This document shows positions 8,654 through 16,063 of a stretch of DNA of 31,447 nucleotides, one piece after another (the stretch's first letter is position 1; each line of letters starts with the position of its first letter). The DNA is from a virus. The DNA is taken from positions 1 to 31,447 of the IMG/VR virus record IMGVR_UViG_3300008113_000357; one strand, 5' to 3'. The notes beneath the pieces were generated by a model. The model ran no database searches. It saw only the letters and a program-made list of their open reading frames with translations, and was not told the origin of the DNA. The position numbers and the translations under genes were made by a program.

Positions 8654-10773
8654 GTAATAAATCTACTCAACACTTCACCCAATGGTTGGGGATAGAGCAT
8701 AAGGTCCCTGTAATGCTGGAGAACCGCTCCGGCAAGTACATCACCTACGGCTTTGCGAACGAGTACCCCTACTACCTGCTTGACAACTATCGCAGGTCGT
8801 CAAAACACAACGCCATTGTCAACGGCAAAGTCAACTACATCATGGGCGGTGGCTGGCAGGCAGGCGACAACCTGACCGTTGAACAAGAGGCCCGGTTCAT
8901 CAAGTTTTTTGACGGAATGTCAAGCACCGAGGACTTGAACGACATCACCGAGAAACTGGTCCTTGACTTGGAGTTGTTCAACGGATTTGCGGTTGCGGTT
9001 ACTTGGTCGAAACTTGGGACCATCGCCAAGATGGAACACGTTCCCTTTGAGAAAATCAGGGTGGACAAGGAGGAGAAGATGTTTCAGGTCGCTGACTGGT
9101 ATAACGACGACATGATGCAACTCTTCCCCAAGGTGGGCGACATCGAGAAGATTCCTGCATTTGACCCGGAGAATCGCCTCGGAAAGCAGTTGTTCTACTA
9201 TCGGGTGTACGCAGCAGGCGTGAAGCACTATCCTTTGCCCGAATACATCGGTGGCAACGCTTGGATTGAGGCAGATGTGCAAGTCGCTAACTTCCACAAC
9301 AACAACCTCCGCAACAATTTTTGGGGCGGTTACTTGATAAACTTTAACAACGGAATCCCAACTCCTGAAGAGCAAGGCGACATTGAGCGTCAAATCAAAC
9401 GCAAGTTTTCGGGAACCGACAACGCTGGTCGCTTTGTGGTTACATTCAACGACGATGCAGCCAAGGCCCCGACTTTGGAACCGCTCACACCGTCTGACAT
9501 GGACAAGCAGTTCGAGATACTGAACAAAGCAATCCAACAAGAAATCTTTATCGCACACCGTGTAACCAACCCGATGCTATTCGGAGTAAAGACCGAAGGC
9601 CAATTGGGTGGACGCAACGAATTGGTTGAGGCCTACGAACTATTCAAGGCGACATATGTGAACGACCGGGTCCGCAAGGTGGAGCGGATGATTAACTACC
9701 TCGGCTCCTTCAATGGCGTGGAAGGGATGGAATTAATCCCGGTGGAGCCTATCACGGAGCGACTAAGCGAACAGGCTCTCTTGCAGATAATGACCCAAGA
9801 CGAATTGCGTGAAAAAGCAGGTCTGCAACCGCTTGAAAAGCCTGCCGATGTGGTTGGACCTAACCCCCAACCCGACGAGCAACCCCAAGCCGTGGAAGCC
9901 TTGCAGAGCAACGACAACATCAAGAAACTATCGGGCCGAGAGTATCAAAACCTGATGCGAATCGTCAGGCAGTATATGCAGGAGAAAATCACCCTTGAAA
10001 TGGCTCGGACCATGTTGTCAGCAGGGTTCGGTTTGTCTGCCCAAGAGATTGACACGATGCTCGGAGTGCAGTCCCAAGAGTTCAGCGAGCCTCAATGGGG
10101 CCAAGAGGACGACGAGGACTACGGATGGGGCGATGAGGAGTTCAAGGTCTTGGAGGTCGTTGCAAGCAAGTTCGGATGTCATGCCGACGACTACCACGTC
10201 ATGCACTCCAAGCCGATGCGGTTCGACACCAACATCGACGAAAACATACGGTTGGCCTTTGCCGAACTTGGCGAGGAGGAGAAAGAACTGGACAAGAAGA
10301 TTGAGGCCTATCGCAAGAAGAACCGGGACGCAAGCGTTGAAGAAATGGCAAAGGAGTTCGGGGTCAGCAAGGCCAAGGTTGCCAAGCGAGTCGCTTACCT
10401 AATCACAAAGGACCGCTATCCTATCAGCCGGGCGGTGGACAAGATTGCCGAGCAGAACCTACCCAAGGGCGTGAAGGAAGTTGCAGAGCCTGTACTGGAG
10501 GTCCGCTATAAATACGCATGGGCCACGGGTTTCAGCAACAAGGACAAAGGCTCCAGTCGTGAGTTCTGCAAGGTCATGCTTGACTTGGCTGGGCAGGGCA
10601 AGGTTTACACAAGGGAGGACATCGACGGGATTTCTGCAATCATGGGATATTCGGTATGGAATCGCAGAGGCGGTTGGTATCACACACCGAGCGGAGTGAA
10701 TCGCCCCCAATGCAGGCACGTGTGGGAGCAGCAGTTGGTCATCCGCAAAGGCAATAAAATCAGCAAGGCATGA
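8650..10773 (+). CDS. Portal protein with C-terminal extension containing a helix-turn-helix-like segment
   Basis: Residues 1 to about 400 have the character of a phage portal: an N-terminal region with YPYYLLDNYRRSSKHNAIVN, a central beta/alpha core, and IQQEIFIAHRVTNPMLFGV followed by the long stem helix NELVEAYELFKATYVNDRVR. Beyond about residue 425 the protein continues for 280 residues, unusually long. The extension includes an acidic linker, a helix-turn-helix-like segment (561-585, SVEEMAKEFGVSKAKVAKRV) and a C-terminal domain at 615-695 with Cys and His (QCRHVW at 687-692). The portal forms the dodecameric DNA gate of the capsid. The extension may be a tethered minor head protein or DNA-contact module; its function is unknown. 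Confidence 0.8.
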   Translation: MSNKSTQHFTQWLGIEHKVPVMLENRSGKYITYGFANEYPYYLLDNYRRSSKHNAIVNGKVNYIMGGGWQAGDNLTVEQEARFIKFFDGMSSTEDLNDITEKLVLDLELFNGFAVAVTWSKLGTIAKMEHVPFEKIRVDKEEKMFQVADWYNDDMMQLFPKVGDIEKIPAFDPENRLGKQLFYYRVYAAGVKHYPLPEYIGGNAWIEADVQVANFHNNNLRNNFWGGYLINFNNGIPTPEEQGDIERQIKRKFSGTDNAGRFVVTFNDDAAKAPTLEPLTPSDMDKQFEILNKAIQQEIFIAHRVTNPMLFGVKTEGQLGGRNELVEAYELFKATYVNDRVRKVERMINYLGSFNGVEGMELIPVEPITERLSEQALLQIMTQDELREKAGLQPLEKPADVVGPNPQPDEQPQAVEALQSNDNIKKLSGREYQNLMRIVRQYMQEKITLEMARTMLSAGFGLSAQEIDTMLGVQSQEFSEPQWGQEDDEDYGWGDEEFKVLEVVASKFGCHADDYHVMHSKPMRFDTNIDENIRLAFAELGEEEKELDKKIEAYRKKNRDASVEEMAKEFGVSKAKVAKRVAYLITKDRYPISRAVDKIAEQNLPKGVKEVAEPVLEVRYKYAWATGFSNKDKGSSREFCKVMLDLAGQGKVYTREDIDGISAIMGYSVWNRRGGWYHTPSGVNRPQCRHVWEQQLVIRKGNKISKA

Positions 10774-11351
10774 AGGCACTATTCATAAGCGAAGAAACGC
10801 TGCTCGACAACTCTATAATCAACGAGAACGTCAGTTACACCCAAATCCGTCCAACGGTTGTCAAGGTGCAGGAGATGCGGATTCAGCCCATCGTTGGCTC
10901 TCCGTTGTATGGGGAACTCGTCAGCCAAGTGGTCAGCGGTTCAACGTCTGTTCTGAACCAAACACTCTTGGAGGACTACATCCAGCCTGCTATGATTCAA
11001 TGGCTTTACTACGAGTTGCCCATGGTCCTTGCATTCAAGTACATGAACAAGGGAATGGTCCGTAGAACAAGCGAAGAGTCTTCCCAAATGAGCATGGAAG
11101 AGATTACCCGGCTGACCGATAAGGTCAAGAACGATGCCGAGTGGTACTCCGAACGCATTACCCGCTACCTCATGGAGAACCGCAACTCCTACCCTCTTTG
11201 GAACTCGCCTCCGTCTGCTTTGGATACCATCTACCCGAACGCAACGAACTACCGAACCGGGATGGTCTTGGACCGCAACAGGAGGATGGGAATCAGCAAC
11301 CTTGACTACCCCTACCCCTACGGACAATTCGGGGCTTGTAATGACTGCTAA
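10770..11351 (+). CDS. Head-tail connector protein, DUF6712-like
   Basis: This 193-residue protein immediately follows the portal, overlapping as ATGA. It begins MKALFISEETLLDNSIINEN and has QEMRIQPIVGSPLYGELVSQ, then a mostly helical body with TDKVKNDAEWYSERITRYLM. This matches the DUF6712-type connector proteins I associate with Bacteroidota phages, which act like gp6 adaptors between portal and tail. The C-terminus is rich in Tyr and Pro and ends ACNDC. No enzymatic motif is seen. Assignment comes from sequence character together with its position between portal and neck genes. Confidence 0.65.
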   Translation: MKALFISEETLLDNSIINENVSYTQIRPTVVKVQEMRIQPIVGSPLYGELVSQVVSGSTSVLNQTLLEDYIQPAMIQWLYYELPMVLAFKYMNKGMVRRTSEESSQMSMEEITRLTDKVKNDAEWYSERITRYLMENRNSYPLWNSPPSALDTIYPNATNYRTGMVLDRNRRMGISNLDYPYPYGQFGACNDC

Positions 11352-11393
11352 CGATGGGAGCGCATAAAAAAAACATACTGAAACTGCAGACTT

Positions 11394-11897
11394 ATGTCAT
11401 GGATAAAAATCAAGCAAGCCCTGCTGGACCTTGCAAATGCTCATCCACAGGTCAACTCCTTCGGGACGGGCGACCCGTTGGCGATAGGCACGGACAACAC
11501 CATCAACCTGCGAACCCCAAGCCGTGAGCGTATCGTCTATCCGCTCGTGTTTGCGGACGTTCAGTCTGCAAATACTGACGCTGGTACTTTGGACTTGGTG
11601 GTTGGGGTATATTTTAGTGATAGAGTTGAGTCCATTAAGCCGATGGGCGGAGTGGTTTCGGGCAGCCCTACGCTGGGTTGGCAGGATAACGAGGATGAGG
11701 TCCTAAGCGACCAGTTACAAATCGCACAGGACTTCATTTCAGCCCTTACAAACGACCCAAGCGAGGACTGGACCCTAAGTGCCTCCGTATCGCTTACACG
11801 CTTCGTAGAGAGCCGAGACGACCGCACCGCAGGCTGGCAGGCGACGATGACCTTTGAGATTCCATTTGGCCATTCAGTTTGTGAAATTCCAAGTTAA
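11394..11897 (+). CDS. Neck or tail-completion protein
   Basis: This 167-residue protein lies two genes after the portal. It has an N-terminal helix (SWIKIKQALLDLANAHPQVN), a beta-rich middle (RIVYPLVFADVQSANTDAGT) and a helical segment with DQLQIAQDFISAL. The fold pattern, one helix packed on strands, fits tail terminator or neck proteins of siphophages. A 42-base gap with an A-run at 11367-11374 precedes it. Its last codons contain the -33 part of the promoter at 11879. The exact structural role is inferred from gene order. Confidence 0.5.
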   Translation: MSWIKIKQALLDLANAHPQVNSFGTGDPLAIGTDNTINLRTPSRERIVYPLVFADVQSANTDAGTLDLVVGVYFSDRVESIKPMGGVVSGSPTLGWQDNEDEVLSDQLQIAQDFISALTNDPSEDWTLSASVSLTRFVESRDDRTAGWQATMTFEIPFGHSVCEIPS

Positions 11898-11908
11898 AAG
11901 ACATTTAC
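11879..11908 (+). promoter_or_regulatory. Candidate promoter, TTG-N18-GACATTTAC
   Basis: TTG at 11879-11881, 18 bases, then GACATTTAC at 11900-11908. It starts inside the end of the previous gene and lies 16 bases before ATG 11925. The shared TTGTGAAATTC with the 7665 promoter and identical spacing support a real element. Confidence 0.6.
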
Positions 11909-11918
11909 AATTAAACGC
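11901..11918 (+). repeat. 18-bp exact repeat, copy 1
   Basis: The 18-mer ACATTTACAATTAAACGC occurs here and again at 18444-18461. It covers the -7 part of a candidate promoter and the likely transcription start. An exact 18-base match at two intergenic sites 6.5 kb apart is unlikely by chance in a 31-kb genome. Confidence 0.7.
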
Positions 11919-11924
11919 TAAAAA

Positions 11925-12200
11925 ATGCCTACACCTATTCTGCAACAAATGCTCGGTCAGGGCGGTACGATGGAGTTTGTCGATGCTGCCGTTACCGGGA
12001 AGAATTACGACTTCCTTGTAGTCAACACCGCTGCGACCTTCACAACCCTTACTGGAACTGGAAGCGAGAACCTGCTAACCGCTTACGCTATGAGTGGCAA
12101 GTCCGTTTCCGCTGGCATCGTGATAAGCGGTCGCAATGGCGGTAAGATTACTGCCGTCACTCCATCCGCAGGTTCAGTCATCGGTTACACCTTCCTCTAA
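11925..12200 (+). CDS. Small virion protein of unknown role
   Basis: This 91-residue protein begins MPTPILQQMLGQGGTMEFVD and then forms a beta-rich, Gly/Thr-rich domain (FTTLTGTGSENLLTAYAMSG, VISGRNGGKITAVTPSAGSV). It looks like a small beta-barrel or head-fibre type domain with no catalytic motif. It is preceded by a candidate strong promoter and followed two bases later by the 56-residue gene, so it leads a short structural run ending in the receptor-binding candidate. A minor head or tail decoration role is possible. I do not recognise a named family. Confidence 0.6.
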   Translation: MPTPILQQMLGQGGTMEFVDAAVTGKNYDFLVVNTAATFTTLTGTGSENLLTAYAMSGKSVSAGIVISGRNGGKITAVTPSAGSVIGYTFL

Positions 12201-12201
12201 G

Positions 12202-12372
12202 ATGCTAATCGGCTACGGCTACGGCTATCCGACCAATATGCTCCAAGGTGGCGTTGCTGCTGGAGTTTGGGCCTTGTTCAACGCAAGGGCAACCGCTGAC
12301 GGAGCAACCGCTGCCGAGGCTGCCGTGGATGGGTGCCTGTTCAACCGCTTCGCTGCAATCTACAATTTCTAA
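12202..12372 (+). CDS. 56-residue protein sharing a motif with the tail protein at 30690
   Basis: The gene starts at ATG 12202, one base after the preceding stop, and ends just before the next start at 12375. After a Gly/Tyr-rich start it carries W..FN.RA.ADGAT..E.A..GCLF..FA..Y. The same pattern, about 19 of 32 positions identical, occurs near the N-terminus of the tail protein starting at 30690. This suggests a shared small virion module, perhaps a helical docking segment. No membrane helix or catalytic residue is evident. The function is unknown. Confidence 0.6.
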   Translation: MLIGYGYGYPTNMLQGGVAAGVWALFNARATADGATAAEAAVDGCLFNRFAAIYNF

Positions 12373-12374
12373 CA

Positions 12375-13643
12375 ATGCCAACCCCATCGCTGATTTTAGT
12401 ACCTGCACGCTTTAAGACAGGCAAACTCTACACACCCTTAGCAACGACTTCGGGCGGTGTGGTATTGGGTGCATCGGGCGACTTCAATGTTACCCGGGGG
12501 ACTACTGCGACCCGTGTGAATGCAAACGGCTTGATTGAGTCGGTGGCTTCGGGGATTCCGAGGTTGGACTATCCGATTGGCGGTGGCTGCCCTGCTCTCT
12601 TGGTGGAGCCGAGTGCGCAGAACTCTTTGTTGCAAAGTGAAGCTTTTAATACAACTTGGGTTCGTTCGGGTCTTAATGCCTTTGGTTCGGGTAGCGTTGC
12701 AAATTCAACAGGCACAACCGACCCATTTGGAGGTACAAATTCCGATTACATTCAGGAAACCGCAGCTTCTGGTACGCATATTCTTATACAAACTCCAGCA
12801 GGGCAAGTTAGCGGAACGACCGTTACCCTTAGTTGTTTTGCAAAGTCTGCTGAAAGAACGCAAATAAATTTTCTTAATAACGGAGGAGGATTAGGTAGTG
12901 CCACTTTTAATTTAACAGCAGGGACGGCAACGCTCGTAAATGGAGTGTCAGCATCTATCCAAAATTATGGCAATGGATGGTATCGGTGCATCTTGACTTA
13001 CACGCCCGGTTTAAGTGGGAATTTTAACGTACAAATCCGACTTGCGGACGCTTCGGGAAACACATCATACACAGGCACAGGCACATCGGGTCTTTATGTC
13101 TTTGGCGCACAACTTGAAACAGGCTCCATCGCCACCTCCTACATCCCCACAACCACCGCAGCGGTAACCCGTGGCGCAGACGTGGTAACCCTATCAGGCG
13201 CAGTCAGCGGTTGCATCGGGCAGACCGAGGGGACGATTTATGCGGAGTTTGAGTACAAGACTAACACAGCAGAAAGGCGTTTGATTGCATTAAGCAATGG
13301 CACGGCTTCGGACAGGGTTATGATTTGGACACTAAACAATATTTTATACGCTCAAGTTGAGGGCAATTCAGTAATATTAGCAAACCCAATATCGGCAGGT
13401 TATCACAAAGTTGCCTTTGCCTATCAGCAAAACGGAGTGAGCGGTACGCTCTTCGCAAGTTTAGATGGAGGGGCAGTAGTATCGGGAACAAGTGCAGCCT
13501 TCCCTGCGTCTTTGACCGATATAAACATTGGTAAGAGCGAGGCAACCGCAATATCTGCTTTCTTTTGGAACGCTAACATCCGTGCTGCTGCCCTCTACAC
13601 CACTCGCTTAACCAACGCAGAACTCGCTGCCCTTACAACCTAA
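12375..13643 (+). CDS. Probable receptor-binding tail protein with lectin/LamG-like domains
   Basis: This 422-residue protein starts at MPTPSLILVPARFKTGKLYT. The N-terminal 90 residues (to CPALLVEPSAQNSLLQSEAF) form a conserved attachment-like segment. Residues about 95-255 are a beta-sandwich ending GLYVFGAQLETGSIATSYIP, a motif common at the end of carbohydrate-binding domains in phage adhesins. The C-terminal 160 residues resemble a LamG/concanavalin-type sandwich (GTIYAEFEYKT ... GYHKVAFAYQQNG ... FWNANIRAAALYTTRLTNAE). It probably recognises a host surface glycan. The central DNA (about 12640-13080) is more AT-rich than its flanks, which suggests module exchange. It overlaps the next gene as TAATG. 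Confidence 0.65.
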   Translation: MPTPSLILVPARFKTGKLYTPLATTSGGVVLGASGDFNVTRGTTATRVNANGLIESVASGIPRLDYPIGGGCPALLVEPSAQNSLLQSEAFNTTWVRSGLNAFGSGSVANSTGTTDPFGGTNSDYIQETAASGTHILIQTPAGQVSGTTVTLSCFAKSAERTQINFLNNGGGLGSATFNLTAGTATLVNGVSASIQNYGNGWYRCILTYTPGLSGNFNVQIRLADASGNTSYTGTGTSGLYVFGAQLETGSIATSYIPTTTAAVTRGADVVTLSGAVSGCIGQTEGTIYAEFEYKTNTAERRLIALSNGTASDRVMIWTLNNILYAQVEGNSVILANPISAGYHKVAFAYQQNGVSGTLFASLDGGAVVSGTSAAFPASLTDINIGKSEATAISAFFWNANIRAAALYTTRLTNAELAALTT

Positions 13644-13909
13644 TGGCTACCTTCCGAAAATACGAATTTGCAGTTTACGCTGACTTCCGAACCATTAACG
13701 ACTCGGAGGTCGAGCCTCGCACCGTTGTTGAACTCGGACATATCAACCCTGCAAATCCAAAGGCTTGGTGCGTTGATATCCTTTGGGAAGGCGATGAACC
13801 GAAGAACTGGACGAAGTATCAAACTTGGCCCGAACCCGTCGGAATCCACACCTTTGCAGGATGGGATGAGCAATACACCAAGGACTACAACCATCACAAA
13901 TCCCTATGA
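13643..13909 (+). CDS. Hypothetical 88-residue protein
   Basis: I do not recognise this protein. It is rich in Trp (6 of 88 residues), Tyr and acidic residues, for example NPKAWCVDILWEGDEPKNWT and HTFAGWDEQYTKDYNHHKSL. No membrane segment or signal peptide is visible. It overlaps the preceding receptor-binding candidate by one base (TAATG) and the following holin-like gene by four (ATGA). It is therefore translated with the end of the structural run and the lysis genes. It may be a chaperone or accessory of the tail adhesin, by position only. Confidence 0.55.
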   Translation: MATFRKYEFAVYADFRTINDSEVEPRTVVELGHINPANPKAWCVDILWEGDEPKNWTKYQTWPEPVGIHTFAGWDEQYTKDYNHHKSL

Positions 13910-14124
13910 GATTATTTCGCAAACGCAACACCGAAACCCCAAAACTCCCTTTTATGAAATCAGCCGTCATCGCTTTACTTCGCCACCTGTTAACCTTCAT
14001 CGGTGGAACCCTCGTCGCTAAAGGCTTGTTAGACACCGAAACTTTGCAAGAGATTATCGGTGCATTAATCACCTTGCTTTCAGTTGGTTGGATGGCTTTG
14101 GATAAAACAAAGGTCGAGAAGTGA
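13906..14124 (+). CDS. Holin-like small membrane protein (Pam3-gp28-like)
   Basis: This 72-residue protein has a short basic N-terminus (MRLFRKRN) and two hydrophobic stretches, about residues 19-40 (SAVIALLRHLLTFIGGTLVA) and 46-65 (LQEIIGALITLLSVGWMALD), joined by a short loop. The LRHLLTFIGG...AKGLL pattern resembles the Pam3-gp28 family of phage membrane proteins. It lies in an overlapping run with the coiled-coil membrane protein and close to the amidase, so a holin role in inner-membrane permeabilisation is plausible. A second in-frame ATG at 13954 could give a shorter form, as in dual-start holins. Confidence 0.6.
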   Translation: MRLFRKRNTETPKLPFMKSAVIALLRHLLTFIGGTLVAKGLLDTETLQEIIGALITLLSVGWMALDKTKVEK

Positions 14125-14396
14125 ATCTAATCGAAACAAGTGTTGTAACGACCCTCGGTGCAATAGCCGGGGGTGTTGTCGCTTGGTTTACAAAAGGCCG
14201 ATTTGAATCGGAGTCCCTTCAAGTAAAGCAGGCTCAAGCGGTCCTCGCTATGTGGCAGGCGACTGCCGAAGCACAAAACAAAGAATTGGTCGAATTACGA
14301 AATGAGGTTGTAAGTTTGCGTCAACGACTTGAGGAAATGGAACATACCATCCACGAACTCCAGTCCGAGAATGCCAAACTTAAAAACCTCAAATGA
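14121..14396 (+). CDS. Membrane-anchored coiled-coil protein, spanin-like
   Basis: This 91-residue protein starts at GTG 14121, overlapping the preceding TGA. One N-terminal transmembrane helix (about residues 6-24, SVVTTLGAIAGGVVAWFTKG) is followed by a long coiled coil rich in Glu, Gln and Leu up to the C-terminus (VELRNEVVSLRQRLEEMEHT). This layout matches inner-membrane spanin subunits that link membranes during lysis, although no partner outer-membrane lipoprotein is seen. It could instead be a holin partner or an unrelated anchor. Position directly after the holin-like gene supports a lysis role. Confidence 0.55.
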   Translation: MNLIETSVVTTLGAIAGGVVAWFTKGRFESESLQVKQAQAVLAMWQATAEAQNKELVELRNEVVSLRQRLEEMEHTIHELQSENAKLKNLK

Positions 14397-15283
14397 AAAC
14401 AACCAAACACCACAAAAATGTCCACGCCATTGAGTGCGGACGAACCCAAGAATTCCTGCTCCTGTCCGACCTGCATTGGGACAACCCCAAGTGCGACAGG
14501 GCCTTATTGACCAACCACCTCGAAGAAGCCAAGCGCAGAGGGGCCGGAGTCCTCGTTAACGGGGACTTTTTTTGTTTAATGCAAGGCAAGGGCGACCCTC
14601 GCAGGAGCAAGGACGACATCCGACCCGAACACAACAACGGCAGGTACTTGGATTCCATCGTGGACACGGCCGTCGAATGGTTCCGACCCTATGCGGACCT
14701 CCTGCTGGTCCTTGGCTATGGCAACCACGAAACATCAATAATTCAGCACCAAGAAACCGACATACTGCTACGCTTCGCAACCATCCTCAATCACACCTGC
14801 AAGACCGACGTTCAGGTAGGAGGCTATGGCGGTGTTATTGATTTCAGGATGCAGTACGACGACATCCGTTCGTGCAATTTTATTACTCATTACTATCACG
14901 GCTCCGGGGGCGGTGGACCCGTAACCAAGGGAGTCATCCAAGACCAGCGCATCCTTGCAAGCATCGAAGGCTACGACTGCACATGGCAGGGCCACGTTCA
15001 CGAACTATATTATCATCAAAATATAATTCACCGCTATGACCGTTCGACCAAAACCCTCATTCAAAAAGCTATTCATCAAGTGCGCACGGCAACGTACAAA
15101 GAAGAATGGGCAGGAGGCTACATGGGCTTTCACGTTGAGCGTGGAAGAGGCCCGAAGCCTCTGGGCGGATATTGGATGACTCTTGAGGCAGGGCGATTTA
15201 CGGGCAAGGACCGCAGAGGTCCTGAATTACAGGTCTTTGCCTCCTTCGCCCCCTGCGACCGGTTCTACACCGCTGGCAGTTAG
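14393..15283 (+). CDS. Calcineurin-like metallophosphoesterase
   Basis: All signature motifs of the metallophosphoesterase fold are present in order: SDLHWD (D26, H28), NGDFF (N56-D58), GNHE (N111-H112), THYYHG (H166) and GHVH (200-203). These bind two metal ions and hydrolyse phosphodiesters or phosphomonoesters. The 296-residue length fits a single domain. Gene order does not reveal the substrate; nucleic acid, nucleotides or a host signalling molecule are possible. It overlaps the spanin-like gene by four bases. Its last 57 bases overlap the 3' end of the amidase gene on the other strand, an unusually long convergent overlap. Confidence 0.85.
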   Translation: MKTTKHHKNVHAIECGRTQEFLLLSDLHWDNPKCDRALLTNHLEEAKRRGAGVLVNGDFFCLMQGKGDPRRSKDDIRPEHNNGRYLDSIVDTAVEWFRPYADLLLVLGYGNHETSIIQHQETDILLRFATILNHTCKTDVQVGGYGGVIDFRMQYDDIRSCNFITHYYHGSGGGGPVTKGVIQDQRILASIEGYDCTWQGHVHELYYHQNIIHRYDRSTKTLIQKAIHQVRTATYKEEWAGGYMGFHVERGRGPKPLGGYWMTLEAGRFTGKDRRGPELQVFASFAPCDRFYTAGS

Positions 15284-15679
15284 GTACAGGTAGCCGTACT
15301 CTTTCTCAGCATTAAACTGGGGACAGGCCTTGGTAACGCCCGGAAAGTCCCTGTGTCCGCATATCCTTGCGGTAGGGTACTTCTTAAGCCAATCAAGAAG
15401 CACCACGGCAATCGCTTGACGCTGCCCGATAGTTCGGTCATCTTTGTCCTTGCCTCCGATATAACTCACGTGGAGGCTCGTAGCGTTGTGTCCTTGAACG
15501 CCATTCGTTACGGCCGAATCAGGAGCCAAGACCGTTACGTTCCCAGTCGAGTCTATAATCTTGTGATACCCCACCGACTTCCATCCAAGGGCCTCCTTCC
15601 AATGCTTGCGGATGGAGGCGATGGTCGTGTTCTTCGGGGTTGCCGTGCAATGGACGACGAGGTGGGTGATGGTTCTCAT
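15227..15679 (-). CDS. N-acetylmuramoyl-L-alanine amidase endolysin (Amidase_2, T7 lysozyme-like)
   Basis: This 150-residue amidase carries the T7-lysozyme zinc site: H10 (LVVHCTAT), H109 (ICGHRDFPG) and C119 (KACPQFN). Catalytic-type Y38 (GYHKII) and K117 lie at spacings close to those of T7 lysozyme. HVSYIGG (70-76) is also typical. It cleaves the peptide from MurNAc in peptidoglycan for host lysis. There is no signal peptide, so it would depend on a holin, consistent with the holin-like gene nearby. It is the second gene of a short minus-strand operon, overlapping the upstream gene by four bases, driven by the promoter at 15948-15977. Its 3' end overlaps the metallophosphoesterase by 57 bases. 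Confidence 0.9.
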   Translation of the reverse strand: MRTITHLVVHCTATPKNTTIASIRKHWKEALGWKSVGYHKIIDSTGNVTVLAPDSAVTNGVQGHNATSLHVSYIGGKDKDDRTIGQRQAIAVVLLDWLKKYPTARICGHRDFPGVTKACPQFNAEKEYGYLYLTASGVEPVAGGEGGKDL

Positions 15680-15933
15680 TCTTCGGGGTTTAGAGCGTGA
15701 AAATAATTAACCTGCACTTCGTCCGCAAGGTTCTGCTGACTTGCGATGCTGACCTCTTTGGTCGCTGCCCATTGAGCCATCGCAGGGTCATAGCCCAATA
15801 GTTCGCAGGCTTTCCGGTATTCGAGCAGGAGGGCGTGGTTGCCTTCCAAATCAGCGTTGTCAATGGCTATCATCAGCCGTTCCAAGGCGTTCGTGAGGGC
15901 CTTGGCAGGTCGTAGAGAGTGGTATTCGTGCAT
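15676..15933 (-). CDS. Hypothetical 85-residue helical protein
   Basis: I do not recognise a family. The protein is mainly helical and rich in Ala and Leu (AKALTNALERLMIAIDNADL, HALLLEYRKACELLGYD), with no membrane segment. It is the first gene of the minus-strand operon and overlaps the amidase start by four bases, so the two are translationally coupled. A well-formed Bacteroidota-type promoter lies just upstream at 15948-15977. It could be a lysis regulator or an accessory to the amidase, by position only. Confidence 0.6.
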   Translation of the reverse strand: MHEYHSLRPAKALTNALERLMIAIDNADLEGNHALLLEYRKACELLGYDPAMAQWAATKEVSIASQQNLADEVQVNYFHALNPEE

Positions 15934-15947
15934 GGGTTAGGTTTGTA

Positions 15948-15977
15948 CAAATGTATGGAAATAGCCCCAAATCGCAA
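15948..15977 (-). promoter_or_regulatory. Minus-strand promoter, TTG-N19-TACATTTG
   Basis: Read on the minus strand, TTG (15975-15977) is followed after 19 bases by TACATTTG (15948-15955). This is a full match to the Bacteroidota TAnnTTTG -7 box with proper spacing. It lies 15 bases upstream of the start codon at 15933 and would drive the amidase operon. Confidence 0.75.
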
Positions 15978-16037
15978 TAAAACGAGGGATGAATAATTTT
16001 TTTGCTACGAGGTGGCACAAATTAGGAAAAGTCGTTG

Positions 16038-16045
16038 TACCTTTG
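16038..16045 (+). promoter_or_regulatory. Plus-strand -7 box TACCTTTG for early genes
   Basis: TACCTTTG matches TAnnTTTG and lies 32 bases before ATG 16077. No clear TTG is found 18-20 bases upstream; the nearest, TTTGC at 16001, is too far. With the minus-strand promoter at 15948 it forms a divergent control region of 143 bases between 15933 and 16077. Confidence 0.5.
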
Positions 16046-16063
16046 ACATACAAACCAACCACT

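Noticed and set aside
8920-9558. 212-codon minus-strand frame opposite the portal
   Set aside because: Its sequence is Cys/Val/His-rich without domain character, and the portal frame on the plus strand is clear.
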